Source: Ellagibacter isourolithinifaciens
Lineage (GTDB): Bacteria > Actinomycetota > Coriobacteriia > Coriobacteriales > Eggerthellaceae
NCBI RefSeq assembly: GCF_008831035.1
Contig: NZ_WAJR01000001.1
Location: 1 to 64,000, forward strand
Reading direction: 5' to 3'
DNA length: 64,000 bases
In this document: one piece after another, positions 51,654 through 59,544 of the stretch
How positions within the stretch are numbered: position 1 is the stretch's first letter
Layout of the letters: each line of letters begins with the position of its first letter
Program-made: the position numbers and the translations under genes
The notes under the pieces: generated by a model
Told to the model about the DNA's origin: nothing
Seen by the model: the letters and a program-made list of their open reading frames with translations, nothing else
Database searches by the model: none

Positions 51654-54049
51654 TACAGTTCCTCCTCTTTGCAGCGATACACCTTGGCAAGCGTGCACTT
51701 GAGGTCAGCGCCGAAGCCGGTCGTACCAGGTTTGTTGGCAAGCAGCTGGTTGATGTTGGACTGGCGGAAGCCGTACAGGTTCGGCTCAGCGCCATCCTGC
51801 TCGGGGAACCACCAGCCGTGCTGTGCGGCGATGGTGCCCTCGTGCACCTCGTAGGTGACGCGAGCGCGCTGGCGTGCGCGTCCGCGATGGTTCTCAAGCC
51901 ACACCCAGTCGCCTTCGCAGATGTGCAGGCGCTCGGCGTCGCGCGGGTGAATCTGGACCCACGGATCAGGCGTGAGCTGGCGCAGATAAGGAATCTGGCG
52001 ATGTTCGGAATGGAAGAACGAGGTGGTGCGGGCGCCCGTGATCATGATCATCGGGTACTCCTCGTAGAGGTCGGGCGTGGTCACAGGACCGATGCCCGGC
52101 TCCTCGATGTAGGGCAGCGGATCGTAGCCGAACTTCTGGAACAGCGTCGACCAGAACTCGATGCGCCCGGTCGGCGTGTTGAAGCCGGGCTGGCCGTCGG
52201 GGCGCATAAGGCCCTTCTCGTACTTCTTGTAGACGTACTTCTGGTAAGCCGGGCCATGCTCCATGAGCTCGCGGAAGGTAAACCCGGAAGGCTTCACGAT
52301 CTCGTCGTAGACCTCGTCCTCGGTCTTCCACGGCCACGTCTTCTGCTTGCCCTCGGGGCGCTCGATCACGCGGTTGAACTCGTCGTCGTTGTCGAAGTAC
52401 TGGGCGAGCTCGCGGTTGATCTCGCAGTCGGACTTCGCTTCGCCCTCGGTGGCGCAGCCGCCCGTGATGGCGGAGAGGAAGTAGTAGTGGGCGCGCACGG
52501 AGTGCTTCTCAGCCCACGTCTGAACAGGGAGGACAATATCGGCGTACGCCTGAATCGTCGGCGTCATGAAGATATCGCACGCAGCGACGAACTCGACCTT
52601 CTTCATGGCCTCATACCAGCGCTCGGTCTCGCAGCTCATGCAGGCGATGCCGTTGGACGTCTGGATCCAGATGCCCTTCACTTTGCCTGCCTCGCAGTAC
52701 TCCAGGCACATGTCGGGCATTGCCTGGGTAAGGCCGTAGCGGTACATCGGGAACTCTTTCCAGCCGACGCGCTTCTTCTGCATCTCCTCGTTGATGAGGT
52801 CGTAGATGCCCCACGCGCCTGCGGAAGGCTGGTCGACACCCATCGGGGACGCGGTGTAGCACATGCCGCCGGGGATATCGAGGTTGCCGGTGATCGTCCA
52901 CAGCGCAGCGATAGCGGCAGCGCACGGGGTGCCCTGAGACTGCATGTCGACAGCGAGGCCCCAGACGACGTTTGCCGGATGAGCGTTCGCGAACATGCGA
53001 GCAGCAGCGACGATCTTCTCCTTGGGAACCCAGGTCATCTTCTCAACCTCATCGAGGGAGAGCTCGCGGGCGCGCTCGGCCAGCTCGTCGAAGCCGTAGG
53101 TCCAGCGCTCGACGAAGTCATGGTCGTAGAGGTCCTCGTCAACGATGACCTTGATCATCGCGAGGGCGAGAGCAGTGTCGGTGCCGGGGCGCAGCTGCAG
53201 GTGGATGTCGGCGTGCGCGGCAAGCCAGGTGACGCGCGGCTCGACGGAGATGAGCTTGCAGCCGAGCTTCATGGCGTCGGTCACCCAATGGCCCATGAAG
53301 AAGTCGGGGTTGGAGATGGTGGGGTTGCAGCCCCAGACGATGGTGCACTCAGGGCACGTCCACTCGGGATCGTCGTAGCGCAGCGCGGAGAACTGCGAGA
53401 AGTCGGCGATGAGCATGCCGCCGTAGGTCATGATCATGAGCGACAGGCGGGGGAGATAGCACGCGGTGCCGGAGAGGAAGCCATACTCGTTCGGGCTGCC
53501 GAACGTGTTCGCCATACGACCGACCTGCCACTGGTTGTCGCGAGCGGTGCCGCGCAGGCAGTGGATGGAGTCGCCGCCGTAGGTCATTGAGATGCGGCGG
53601 AATTCCTTGTAGCAGGTTTCAAGCGCCTCGTCCCACGAGATGCGCTCCCACTTGTTCTCGCCACGCTCGCCAGCGCGCTTCATCGGGTAGAGAATGCGGT
53701 CGGGGTGGAACTCGACCTGCTTGAAAGCGAGGCAGCGCGGGCAGAGGGCGCCGCGGTTGTACGGATCGTCCGGGTCGCCTTCGCACTTGATGAAGCGGCC
53801 GGTCTCCTTGTCGGAGTACACGAGCACGCCGCAGCCCTCGTGGCAGCCAGGCGCCGACCAGACAGACGTACGGGTGACGATCATGCCGTCTTCCTCGTAC
53901 TGCCACTCGCCGGGATGCTTCCAGCGAGGGTCAACTTCCTGATGCACGCCAGCACCGAAGTTGAACTGATTCTCCTCTTTGGAGTTGCCAATATCGTCGC
54001 GGTCGCGCCCCTCGATATTGGTCTCGACTTTCTCGATAGTGTCAGCCAT
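51653..54049 (-). CDS. Molybdopterin oxidoreductase catalytic subunit (module A)
   Basis: The 798-residue protein belongs to the DMSO-reductase superfamily. It has an N-terminal [4Fe-4S] motif (CHEGCG near residue 67 and LCPRC near 101), the Mo/bis-MGD domains with RGTARDNQ near 160 and the segment GTACYLPR near 192, whose Cys could be the Mo ligand, and a C-terminal MGD-binding domain (HGWWFPE near 740). There is no Tat signal, so it is likely cytoplasmic. With its small Fe-S partner it resembles pyrogallol transhydroxylase and catechol dehydroxylase relatives; the substrate is not known. ATG 54049 has GAGGAGG 8 bases upstream. Confidence 0.88.
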   Translation of the reverse strand: MADTIEKVETNIEGRDRDDIGNSKEENQFNFGAGVHQEVDPRWKHPGEWQYEEDGMIVTRTSVWSAPGCHEGCGVLVYSDKETGRFIKCEGDPDDPYNRGALCPRCLAFKQVEFHPDRILYPMKRAGERGENKWERISWDEALETCYKEFRRISMTYGGDSIHCLRGTARDNQWQVGRMANTFGSPNEYGFLSGTACYLPRLSLMIMTYGGMLIADFSQFSALRYDDPEWTCPECTIVWGCNPTISNPDFFMGHWVTDAMKLGCKLISVEPRVTWLAAHADIHLQLRPGTDTALALAMIKVIVDEDLYDHDFVERWTYGFDELAERARELSLDEVEKMTWVPKEKIVAAARMFANAHPANVVWGLAVDMQSQGTPCAAAIAALWTITGNLDIPGGMCYTASPMGVDQPSAGAWGIYDLINEEMQKKRVGWKEFPMYRYGLTQAMPDMCLEYCEAGKVKGIWIQTSNGIACMSCETERWYEAMKKVEFVAACDIFMTPTIQAYADIVLPVQTWAEKHSVRAHYYFLSAITGGCATEGEAKSDCEINRELAQYFDNDDEFNRVIERPEGKQKTWPWKTEDEVYDEIVKPSGFTFRELMEHGPAYQKYVYKKYEKGLMRPDGQPGFNTPTGRIEFWSTLFQKFGYDPLPYIEEPGIGPVTTPDLYEEYPMIMITGARTTSFFHSEHRQIPYLRQLTPDPWVQIHPRDAERLHICEGDWVWLENHRGRARQRARVTYEVHEGTIAAQHGWWFPEQDGAEPNLYGFRQSNINQLLANKPGTTGFGADLKCTLAKVYRCKEEEL

Positions 54050-54162
54050 CGATCCTCCTCTCGTAGGGCCTAAAAGAGTGCAGGTGTCTTCCCTGCGTCG
54101 GCCCGGCGGGACATGAAAACGGGTGTCCGCCCCGAGAATCCCGCCCCCTAACGGGTACTGAG

Positions 54163-54260
54163 AGTTGACCATGAGTCGATGCTGACACTATCGCGTGAAA
54201 GGTATGCAGTATTGCGAAATCAGTACGTTGGTATGAGACGTTTACCTGGAATTTCGCAAA
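54163..54260 (-). promoter_or_regulatory. Shared upstream block, copy A (module A)
   Basis: This 98-bp block, 114 bases before the module A catalytic gene, is closely similar to 63643-63740 upstream of module C. Conserved parts on the plus strand include CTATCG at 54188-54193, GGTATGCA at 54201-54208, TCAGTA near 54220 and TGGTATGAGAC at 54229-54239. The two GGTATG words form a direct repeat about 30 bp apart. The block is a candidate binding region for a LuxR-type activator. Confidence 0.7.
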
Positions 54261-54293
54261 TTAGTCATCATCTGGGCGATGAGAGGACCTAAG

Positions 54294-55634
54294 TTACCTG
54301 TGGTTCTCGGGCTCCTCGCTTAAAGGCTTGCCCTTCGGCTTCGGGTTGATGAATATCGCGGCGATGAGCATCACGACGGAAAGCGGGATGATGGTGAACA
54401 AACAAGCGTCCCAATACGTGTAGCCCGCGTCGATCATGCCGCCGTAGACGGGGCTGAAGCAGTTGCCGATGCACTGCGCGAACTGCAGGACGGCCATACC
54501 CATCGTCGCCGCCATGGCCGACTTGTTCATGATCGTCGGAGCGAGTGGGCGCAAGCCACCGCCTCCGATGCCGGCGCACAGGCCCATCAGCACGATGCCG
54601 ACCCACACGAGCGTGATGTTCTCGGTTTGGAACATCATGTAGAAGCAGAAGAGGTAGATCACCGCAACGAGCACAGGCATGATTCTCTTGAGCTTTAACG
54701 GCAGCCTGTTGGTGATGGCGCCGCCGGCGGGGTTCGCGACCAAGCCAATCGTGGTGACGACGGAAAGACCCATCGCAGCTGCCTGCTCGGTGAAGCCCCA
54801 TCCGCCCGTCTCGACCGACGTCTGCAGAAACGTCGGCAGATAGGTGTTGACGATGCCGGTCTGTCCCGCGATGAACACGGCGAAGACGATGAAGAGCAGC
54901 CAGATGTCTTTGTTCTTCAGGAGCACGATGCACTCTTTGAAGTTGCTCTCGACGTTGTAGCTTGCCCCTTCGCCTCCTGGCACCTTGTAGAAGATGTTGA
55001 ACAGGATGAGCGCCACGGTGGCGAATATGATGACGAACCAGAAAACGCCCTGCCACCCGCTTGCGGCGGCGATACTGGGCGTGACGAGCGCATCAAGCGT
55101 GATGGAGAGGGGAACCCAGCAGCACCACAGGCCGAGCATGACTCCGCGGGTCTTGTCCGGGAACCACAAGGTGATGAGCGTCGGTGCTGACACACCCACA
55201 AGTCCGATTCCCAGACCCTCGATGAAGCGCCCGATGTAGAGAGCCGTGATGTTGGTGCCCGCCAAGGCGGGGATGAGGCCGCCCACGATAACGCCGAGCG
55301 TGGCGATGGTGATGGTCCACCTCAGGCCGAGCTTGCGGCAGATGAAGGCGGCGGGGAACGCGAGCACGATGCCGATCAGCGAGACGCAGGTCATGAGCAT
55401 GCCGAATCCCGCTCCGTCGAGCATGAAGCCGCCAGCGGGGCTGACGTTGGGGACATAGATGAAATACAGGGGGATGTTCACCAGCTTGAACTGGCCTAAT
55501 GGGGCCGCAAAGCTCACGAGGAAGGTGACGATCCAAATGACCCAGGCATAGCGCGGGGTCTTTTCCTCATAGCGGTTGATATCCGATTCAGCGTACGGTC
55601 TTGGCTGCTTGAGAGCAGCGCTGTCTTTCTCCAT
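54294..55634 (-). CDS. MFS transporter of module B
   Basis: The 446-residue protein has 12 predicted helices and is a close paralogue of the MFS protein at 47853 (shared N-terminal EKTPRYAWVIWI, FLEGTG/FIEGLG region near residue 110, and GGGLRPLAPTIMN near 370). It sits 146 bases after the zinc-ribbon gene in module B and probably imports the enzyme's substrate or exports the product. Start 55634 follows GAAGGTGAG; the long upstream reading from 55826 is not supported. Confidence 0.88.
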   Translation of the reverse strand: MEKDSAALKQPRPYAESDINRYEEKTPRYAWVIWIVTFLVSFAAPLGQFKLVNIPLYFIYVPNVSPAGGFMLDGAGFGMLMTCVSLIGIVLAFPAAFICRKLGLRWTITIATLGVIVGGLIPALAGTNITALYIGRFIEGLGIGLVGVSAPTLITLWFPDKTRGVMLGLWCCWVPLSITLDALVTPSIAAASGWQGVFWFVIIFATVALILFNIFYKVPGGEGASYNVESNFKECIVLLKNKDIWLLFIVFAVFIAGQTGIVNTYLPTFLQTSVETGGWGFTEQAAAMGLSVVTTIGLVANPAGGAITNRLPLKLKRIMPVLVAVIYLFCFYMMFQTENITLVWVGIVLMGLCAGIGGGGLRPLAPTIMNKSAMAATMGMAVLQFAQCIGNCFSPVYGGMIDAGYTYWDACLFTIIPLSVVMLIAAIFINPKPKGKPLSEEPENHR

Positions 55635-55780
55635 TGTTCTCACCTTCTCTAGATTCGAATCCAGATACAGCGTGCAGAGGAGCGCCGTCCTCGCAAAGGA
55701 CGGGATGGTTTGCAGGCCGAAGGCGCTCGGTTGCCAGCGGGGGGTGCAGGCACAGCCGCTGGCAACCGAGCGCCCTGCGC

Positions 55781-56134
55781 CTAGCTTGCGGGAATCTGCC
55801 GCACGGACCACAGCATGGGGTTGCACTCGCGCCCGCTACCGCATCCGCATCGAACGGTCGGCTCGACCACCTTCGCCCAGTAGTTCTTGTCCGTCTGATA
55901 GACCCACTGGATCTCGTCGAGGGTTCCGGCGATGGTGTACCACCACTCCATGCTCGGGCCATAGGGGCTGAAGCGCCCGTCGGTCGCCGACTCGCCGCAC
56001 TTGGTGCAGTAGATCTCGACCGCGCCTTCGCCTTCCGGCCTCTTGCGTTTGAGGGAGTTGCTTGGGGCGGCCGCCTGCTCGGCTGGGATCGATGCTTCCA
56101 CTTCAATCGGCTTGACGTCTTCCATCGCGATCAT
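55781..56134 (-). CDS. Zinc-ribbon-like protein of module B (117 aa)
   Basis: This 117-residue protein has a disordered, charged N-terminus (1-40), a CTKCGES motif near residue 45, a Trp/Tyr-rich stretch (GPSMEWWYTIAGTLDEIQWVYQ-like) and a second Cys group, CGCGSGREC, near residue 96, suggesting one metal site. It starts with an overlap (ATGA) at the stop of the previous small gene. No enzyme family is recognised. Its position in the molybdoenzyme operon suggests an electron-transfer, assembly or substrate-binding role. Confidence 0.72.
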   Translation of the reverse strand: MIAMEDVKPIEVEASIPAEQAAAPSNSLKRKRPEGEGAVEIYCTKCGESATDGRFSPYGPSMEWWYTIAGTLDEIQWVYQTDKNYWAKVVEPTVRCGCGSGRECNPMLWSVRQIPAS

Positions 56135-56382
56135 CGTTTCTCCCTTCCGGCCTCTTCGGCCTGTTTCCCGTTGATTCCCGTAATGTCGGGACGAGCATTG
56201 CTCGGGTGTGCCTCCTCGCCGGGCGCCCGGGGGATTCTGGCGCCGCAGACGCTGCAATGCTGCGCTCCCGGCTCGGCGACCTGCCCGCACATCGGACAGG
56301 CGCCTGCAGTGTTGAGCGGGCGAGGGTCGACCTTGCCGCATAGACCGCAACGTACGCATACGCGCGTATACCCACCGCACAC
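56131..56382 (-). CDS. Small zinc-ribbon protein of module B (83 aa)
   Basis: The 83-residue protein has four CxxC-type groups in its first 50 residues: CVRCGLCG, CPMCG and CSVCG, forming two zinc or iron ribbons (double zinc ribbon), then a charged tail. It starts at GTG 56382 behind a G-rich stretch and ends overlapping the next gene by 4 bases. No function is known. Its overlap with the 117-residue protein indicates that the two are translated together and may act as a pair. Confidence 0.7.
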   Translation of the reverse strand: MCGGYTRVCVRCGLCGKVDPRPLNTAGACPMCGQVAEPGAQHCSVCGARIPRAPGEEAHPSNARPDITGINGKQAEEAGREKR

Positions 56383-56480
56383 AGGCCCCCACCCTTTCCT
56401 CTTTGCACTTTGACCCGGCGCTGAGCGGTTGTTTTCGCGGAATATTTCAGTGAAATCTGCTCAGCGCCAGGGTTAAACGC

Positions 56481-56846
56481 TTACTGCTTTGCTGCCGTGC
56501 CCGCCTTGGGTACGAAGAGCACGTGCTTCGTCGTGGCGCCAGCCAGCTTCGCCGTCAGCTCGTCGACGGGCCCGTATTCCATGCACAGCGACTGGCAGTG
56601 CTTCACACACGTTGGCTTCTTGCCCTTCTCAACGCGCTTGGCGCACAGGTCGCACTCGTCGGTGGGAATGGGCACCGTGTCGAGCTGCCAGTTCTTCTTG
56701 TCGATCTGCCAGGGGCCGATGGTGGCCATCTGGATGCCGTAACGCCCGATGGGGATGTCGTGCTCGACGGAACAGGCCATCTCGCAGGTGCCGCAGCCGG
56801 TGCAGAACTCGTAGTTGATGAGCAGTCCGTATGCCTTCTCAGCCAT
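56481..56846 (-). CDS. Two-cluster 4Fe-4S electron-transfer subunit (module B)
   Basis: The 121-residue protein parallels the module A small subunit: CTGCGTCEMAC near residue 15 and CDLCAKRVEKGKKPTCVKHC near residue 65 bind two [4Fe-4S] clusters, and CMEYGPVDELTAKL follows. It starts 2 bases after the catalytic subunit stop. It would transfer electrons to that subunit; the electron donor is unknown. Confidence 0.9.
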   Translation of the reverse strand: MAEKAYGLLINYEFCTGCGTCEMACSVEHDIPIGRYGIQMATIGPWQIDKKNWQLDTVPIPTDECDLCAKRVEKGKKPTCVKHCQSLCMEYGPVDELTAKLAGATTKHVLFVPKAGTAAKQ

Positions 56847-56848
56847 GG

Positions 56849-59260
56849 CTAGTCCTCCATTTCTGCTTCGAGGGTGGAGTTGCGGAAACTGCCCTCGGCG
56901 AAGCGGTCCTTGGGCTGTGCCGGTTCAGGCAGGGGGATTTCTTCCGGCGTGCACTTGTAGACCTTGCACAGATAGCACTTGCTCTGGTTGCCGAACCCGG
57001 TGTCGCCGCATTCCGACGGCAGGCACACGTTGATGTTGCGGGCATAGGTTGCGAAGCAGCCTTCGCCCTGGTCCTCCGGGTCGGCTTCGGGGAACCACCA
57101 GCCGTGGTCGGCTTGCACCACGCGCGGGTCGACGATCGGGGTCACCTTCGCCACCTCGCGGCAACGGCCGATGGGGCTTTCGATCCAGCACCAGTCGCCG
57201 TCTTCGATGCCGAGCTCTGCCGCTTTGTCGGGATGGATTTCGAACAGCGGCTGGGGAAGTCTGGAGCGCAGGCGGCTCATCTGCCTGTGCTCAGAGTGGA
57301 AGGACTCGTAGTGGCGTGCGCCGGTGGTGAGGACCAATGGGTACTCCTTGTAGAGTTCCGGCTGGCTGTAGGGGCTCATCGGCGGCTCCTCGAAGTAGGG
57401 CAGCGGCTTCTGCCCCCAGGATGCCAGCAGCGTCGACCACAGCTCGATGCGGCCGGTCGGTGTGTTGAATCCCACCTTGCCGTCGGGGCGCTGCTCGCCC
57501 TTCTCGAACTTGCGATAGTGGAACTCGGGGTAGATCCAGTTGAGTTTGCGGGACTTGTCGTAGGTGATGCCGGCCTCCTTGATGAGGTAGGAGAAGTACT
57601 CCTCAAGCGTTTCACCTGGCCAGAGGTCCTTGTTCCAGCGGCGGCCGAGCTCCCAGTTGATCTGGAAGTCGTCTTTCGACTCGCCCATCGGCTCGCAGGC
57701 CTTGTTGGTGTTTTGGATGTAGTACCACACCGAGCGCAGGCCCTCGCGCTCAGGGTAAAAGCACAGCGGCAGCACGACATCGCAGTTTGCCATGAGGGTT
57801 GGCGTCATGAAGCAGTCGACGCCGACGACGAACTCGCAGTTCCTAAGACCCTTCTCGACGCGGGGCTCGGGGTCCTGTGCGCAGCAGGCGAGCGGGTTGG
57901 TCGACTGGATCCATGCTGCGCGGATCTTGAACGGACGGCCGGTGACCAGCTGATCGATCATGGAGTCCGCCTGGCACTGGACCATGCCGGAGTTGGTGAT
58001 CATCTCGTAGTTGGAGCCGATGCGCTCTTTCTCCTGCTCAGGGGTGAAGACCTCGCGGGGATCGGGCGGCAGCCAAACCTCGGTGTTGTACGGGTCGTGC
58101 ACGGTGATCATGCCGCCGGGGATGTCGATCTGGCCGGTGATGCACCACAGGTTGCACAGTGCCTGGGAAGCGGTGACGCACTGCAGGTTCATGTCGATGG
58201 CCAGGCCCCACTGCACGGCCGTCGGCTTCTCGGACATGTACTTCGCAGCGGCGATGATGTCTTCCTTGTCAAGCCAGGTGACCTCAGAGGCCCAGTCGAG
58301 GTTGTAGGGCTCGCAAGCCTTCTCGTACTCCTCGAAGCCGTAGCACCATTTCTCGACGAACTCGTGGTCATAGAGGCCGTTTTCCATGATGTATTTGCCC
58401 ATGGACAGTGCGAGCATGGAGTCGGTGCCGGGGCGAATCTGCAGCCAGAGGTCTGCCTTCGCAGCGAGCCAGGTCAAACGCGGGTCGACGACGATGAGCT
58501 TCGAGCCGCGCTTCATGCAGTCGACGACCCAATGGCCGAGGTTGCCGTCAGCATTGGCGATAAGCGGGTTGTTGCCCCAGACGAAGATGTTCTTCGGGGC
58601 GACCCATTCGGGATTGTCGTAGCGGTCGGGGAACTGCATCGAGAAGTCGGGGCAGGTGTAGCAGCCCTGGATGGTGTTCGCGGCTGCAACGCGGGGAACG
58701 TAGCACGCGTTGCCGGAATGGAAATACGAGTACTGGATCGAGCCGAGCGCATATCCCAGGCGTGCGTTAATCGGCGGTGTGACGCGGCCGGTGCCGGATG
58801 CGAAGATGATCGCCTTTCCGCCGTACTCGTCGCGAATCTTGGTGAACTTCTCGTCGATCATGTCGTAGGCTTCTTCCCATGTGATCCGCTCCCACTTGTC
58901 CGCCTTGCCGCGGAACTTCGGGTCGCGCTTCATCGGGTGGAGCAGCCGGTCGGGATGGTAGATCGCCTCGGCCACGTCGAGGCAGCGCATGCAGAGGCGC
59001 CCCTGGTAGTACGGATTCTCCTCGTCGCCTTCGACCTTGATGAACTTGCCGGTCTCCTTGTCCGTATACACGATGACGCCGCAGCCGTCATGGCAGCCCG
59101 GCGCAGACCAGGCGGCCGACCTGGTGCAGATCATGCCGTCCTCTTCCCACTGCCAAGGCACGTCTCCGCCGGTGTACATGACAGGCGGTTCGTTGAAGAA
59201 CGTGGGGCGCATCCCCTTCGACTCGTCGCTGTCGTGGGGAATGTCGATTCTCATTGTCAT
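56849..59260 (-). CDS. Molybdopterin oxidoreductase catalytic subunit (module B)
   Basis: The 803-residue protein is a paralogue of the module A subunit. It has the N-terminal Fe-S motif (CHDGCG near residue 47, LCMRC near 81), ASGTGRVTPP near 140, GNACYVPR near 172 (candidate Mo-ligand Cys), RPGTDSMLAL near 250 and the MGD-binding C-terminus with HGWWFPE near 720. There is no Tat signal. It probably reduces or transhydroxylates an aromatic or small organic substrate in the cytoplasm, but this is inference from family and context. Start 59260 follows GGGAG; 59254 is an alternative ATG. Confidence 0.88.
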   Translation of the reverse strand: MTMRIDIPHDSDESKGMRPTFFNEPPVMYTGGDVPWQWEEDGMICTRSAAWSAPGCHDGCGVIVYTDKETGKFIKVEGDEENPYYQGRLCMRCLDVAEAIYHPDRLLHPMKRDPKFRGKADKWERITWEEAYDMIDEKFTKIRDEYGGKAIIFASGTGRVTPPINARLGYALGSIQYSYFHSGNACYVPRVAAANTIQGCYTCPDFSMQFPDRYDNPEWVAPKNIFVWGNNPLIANADGNLGHWVVDCMKRGSKLIVVDPRLTWLAAKADLWLQIRPGTDSMLALSMGKYIMENGLYDHEFVEKWCYGFEEYEKACEPYNLDWASEVTWLDKEDIIAAAKYMSEKPTAVQWGLAIDMNLQCVTASQALCNLWCITGQIDIPGGMITVHDPYNTEVWLPPDPREVFTPEQEKERIGSNYEMITNSGMVQCQADSMIDQLVTGRPFKIRAAWIQSTNPLACCAQDPEPRVEKGLRNCEFVVGVDCFMTPTLMANCDVVLPLCFYPEREGLRSVWYYIQNTNKACEPMGESKDDFQINWELGRRWNKDLWPGETLEEYFSYLIKEAGITYDKSRKLNWIYPEFHYRKFEKGEQRPDGKVGFNTPTGRIELWSTLLASWGQKPLPYFEEPPMSPYSQPELYKEYPLVLTTGARHYESFHSEHRQMSRLRSRLPQPLFEIHPDKAAELGIEDGDWCWIESPIGRCREVAKVTPIVDPRVVQADHGWWFPEADPEDQGEGCFATYARNINVCLPSECGDTGFGNQSKCYLCKVYKCTPEEIPLPEPAQPKDRFAEGSFRNSTLEAEMED

Positions 59261-59544
59261 TTGAGTCACTCTCCCTCTCCTAGAGCTTTCCACTAATGGC
59301 TCACTCGCCGTGATAGAAGTCGAGAGTGGTAAGGCCTCCTTCCTTAGCGCCCTCCGCTTCTACCTTTTCGGTGGCTCACACGTTAGGACGCAAAATCGAG
59401 GATGGCTTGACCGCAGGAGTTCCAAAAGTGAGATTGGAACTCGCTTGATGAGGGGCGGTACGCTACGTATGAGGTATTGAGCTGGAGAAATTCCTTTTCC
59501 TTGAAATAGCGGTCCAGAGGGTGCGCTTATTTGGACCGACACCG
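59261..59544 (-). promoter_or_regulatory. Module B upstream region and LuxR 3' flank
   Basis: This region separates the LuxR gene from module B. It holds three hairpins: CACTC/GAGTG near 59303-59330, GTTCCAA/TTGGAAC near 59421-59443, and GGTCCA (59511-59516) with TGGACC (59532-59537), the last a possible weak terminator for the LuxR gene. GGTATTGAG near 59473 is the only stretch resembling the GGTATG words of the shared A/C block; the full block is not present here. Confidence 0.5.

Noticed and set aside
51818-53590. 590-residue open reading frame on the plus strand opposite module A
   Set aside because: It is also a shadow frame of the molybdoenzyme gene.
51653-54049. Selenocysteine codon in the molybdoenzyme active site
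   Set aside because: The reading frame has no internal TGA, and no SECIS-type hairpin was seen.
56831-59296. 821-residue open reading frame on the plus strand opposite the module B catalytic gene
   Set aside because: It is the shadow of the molybdoenzyme gene; it has no ribosome binding site or domain.
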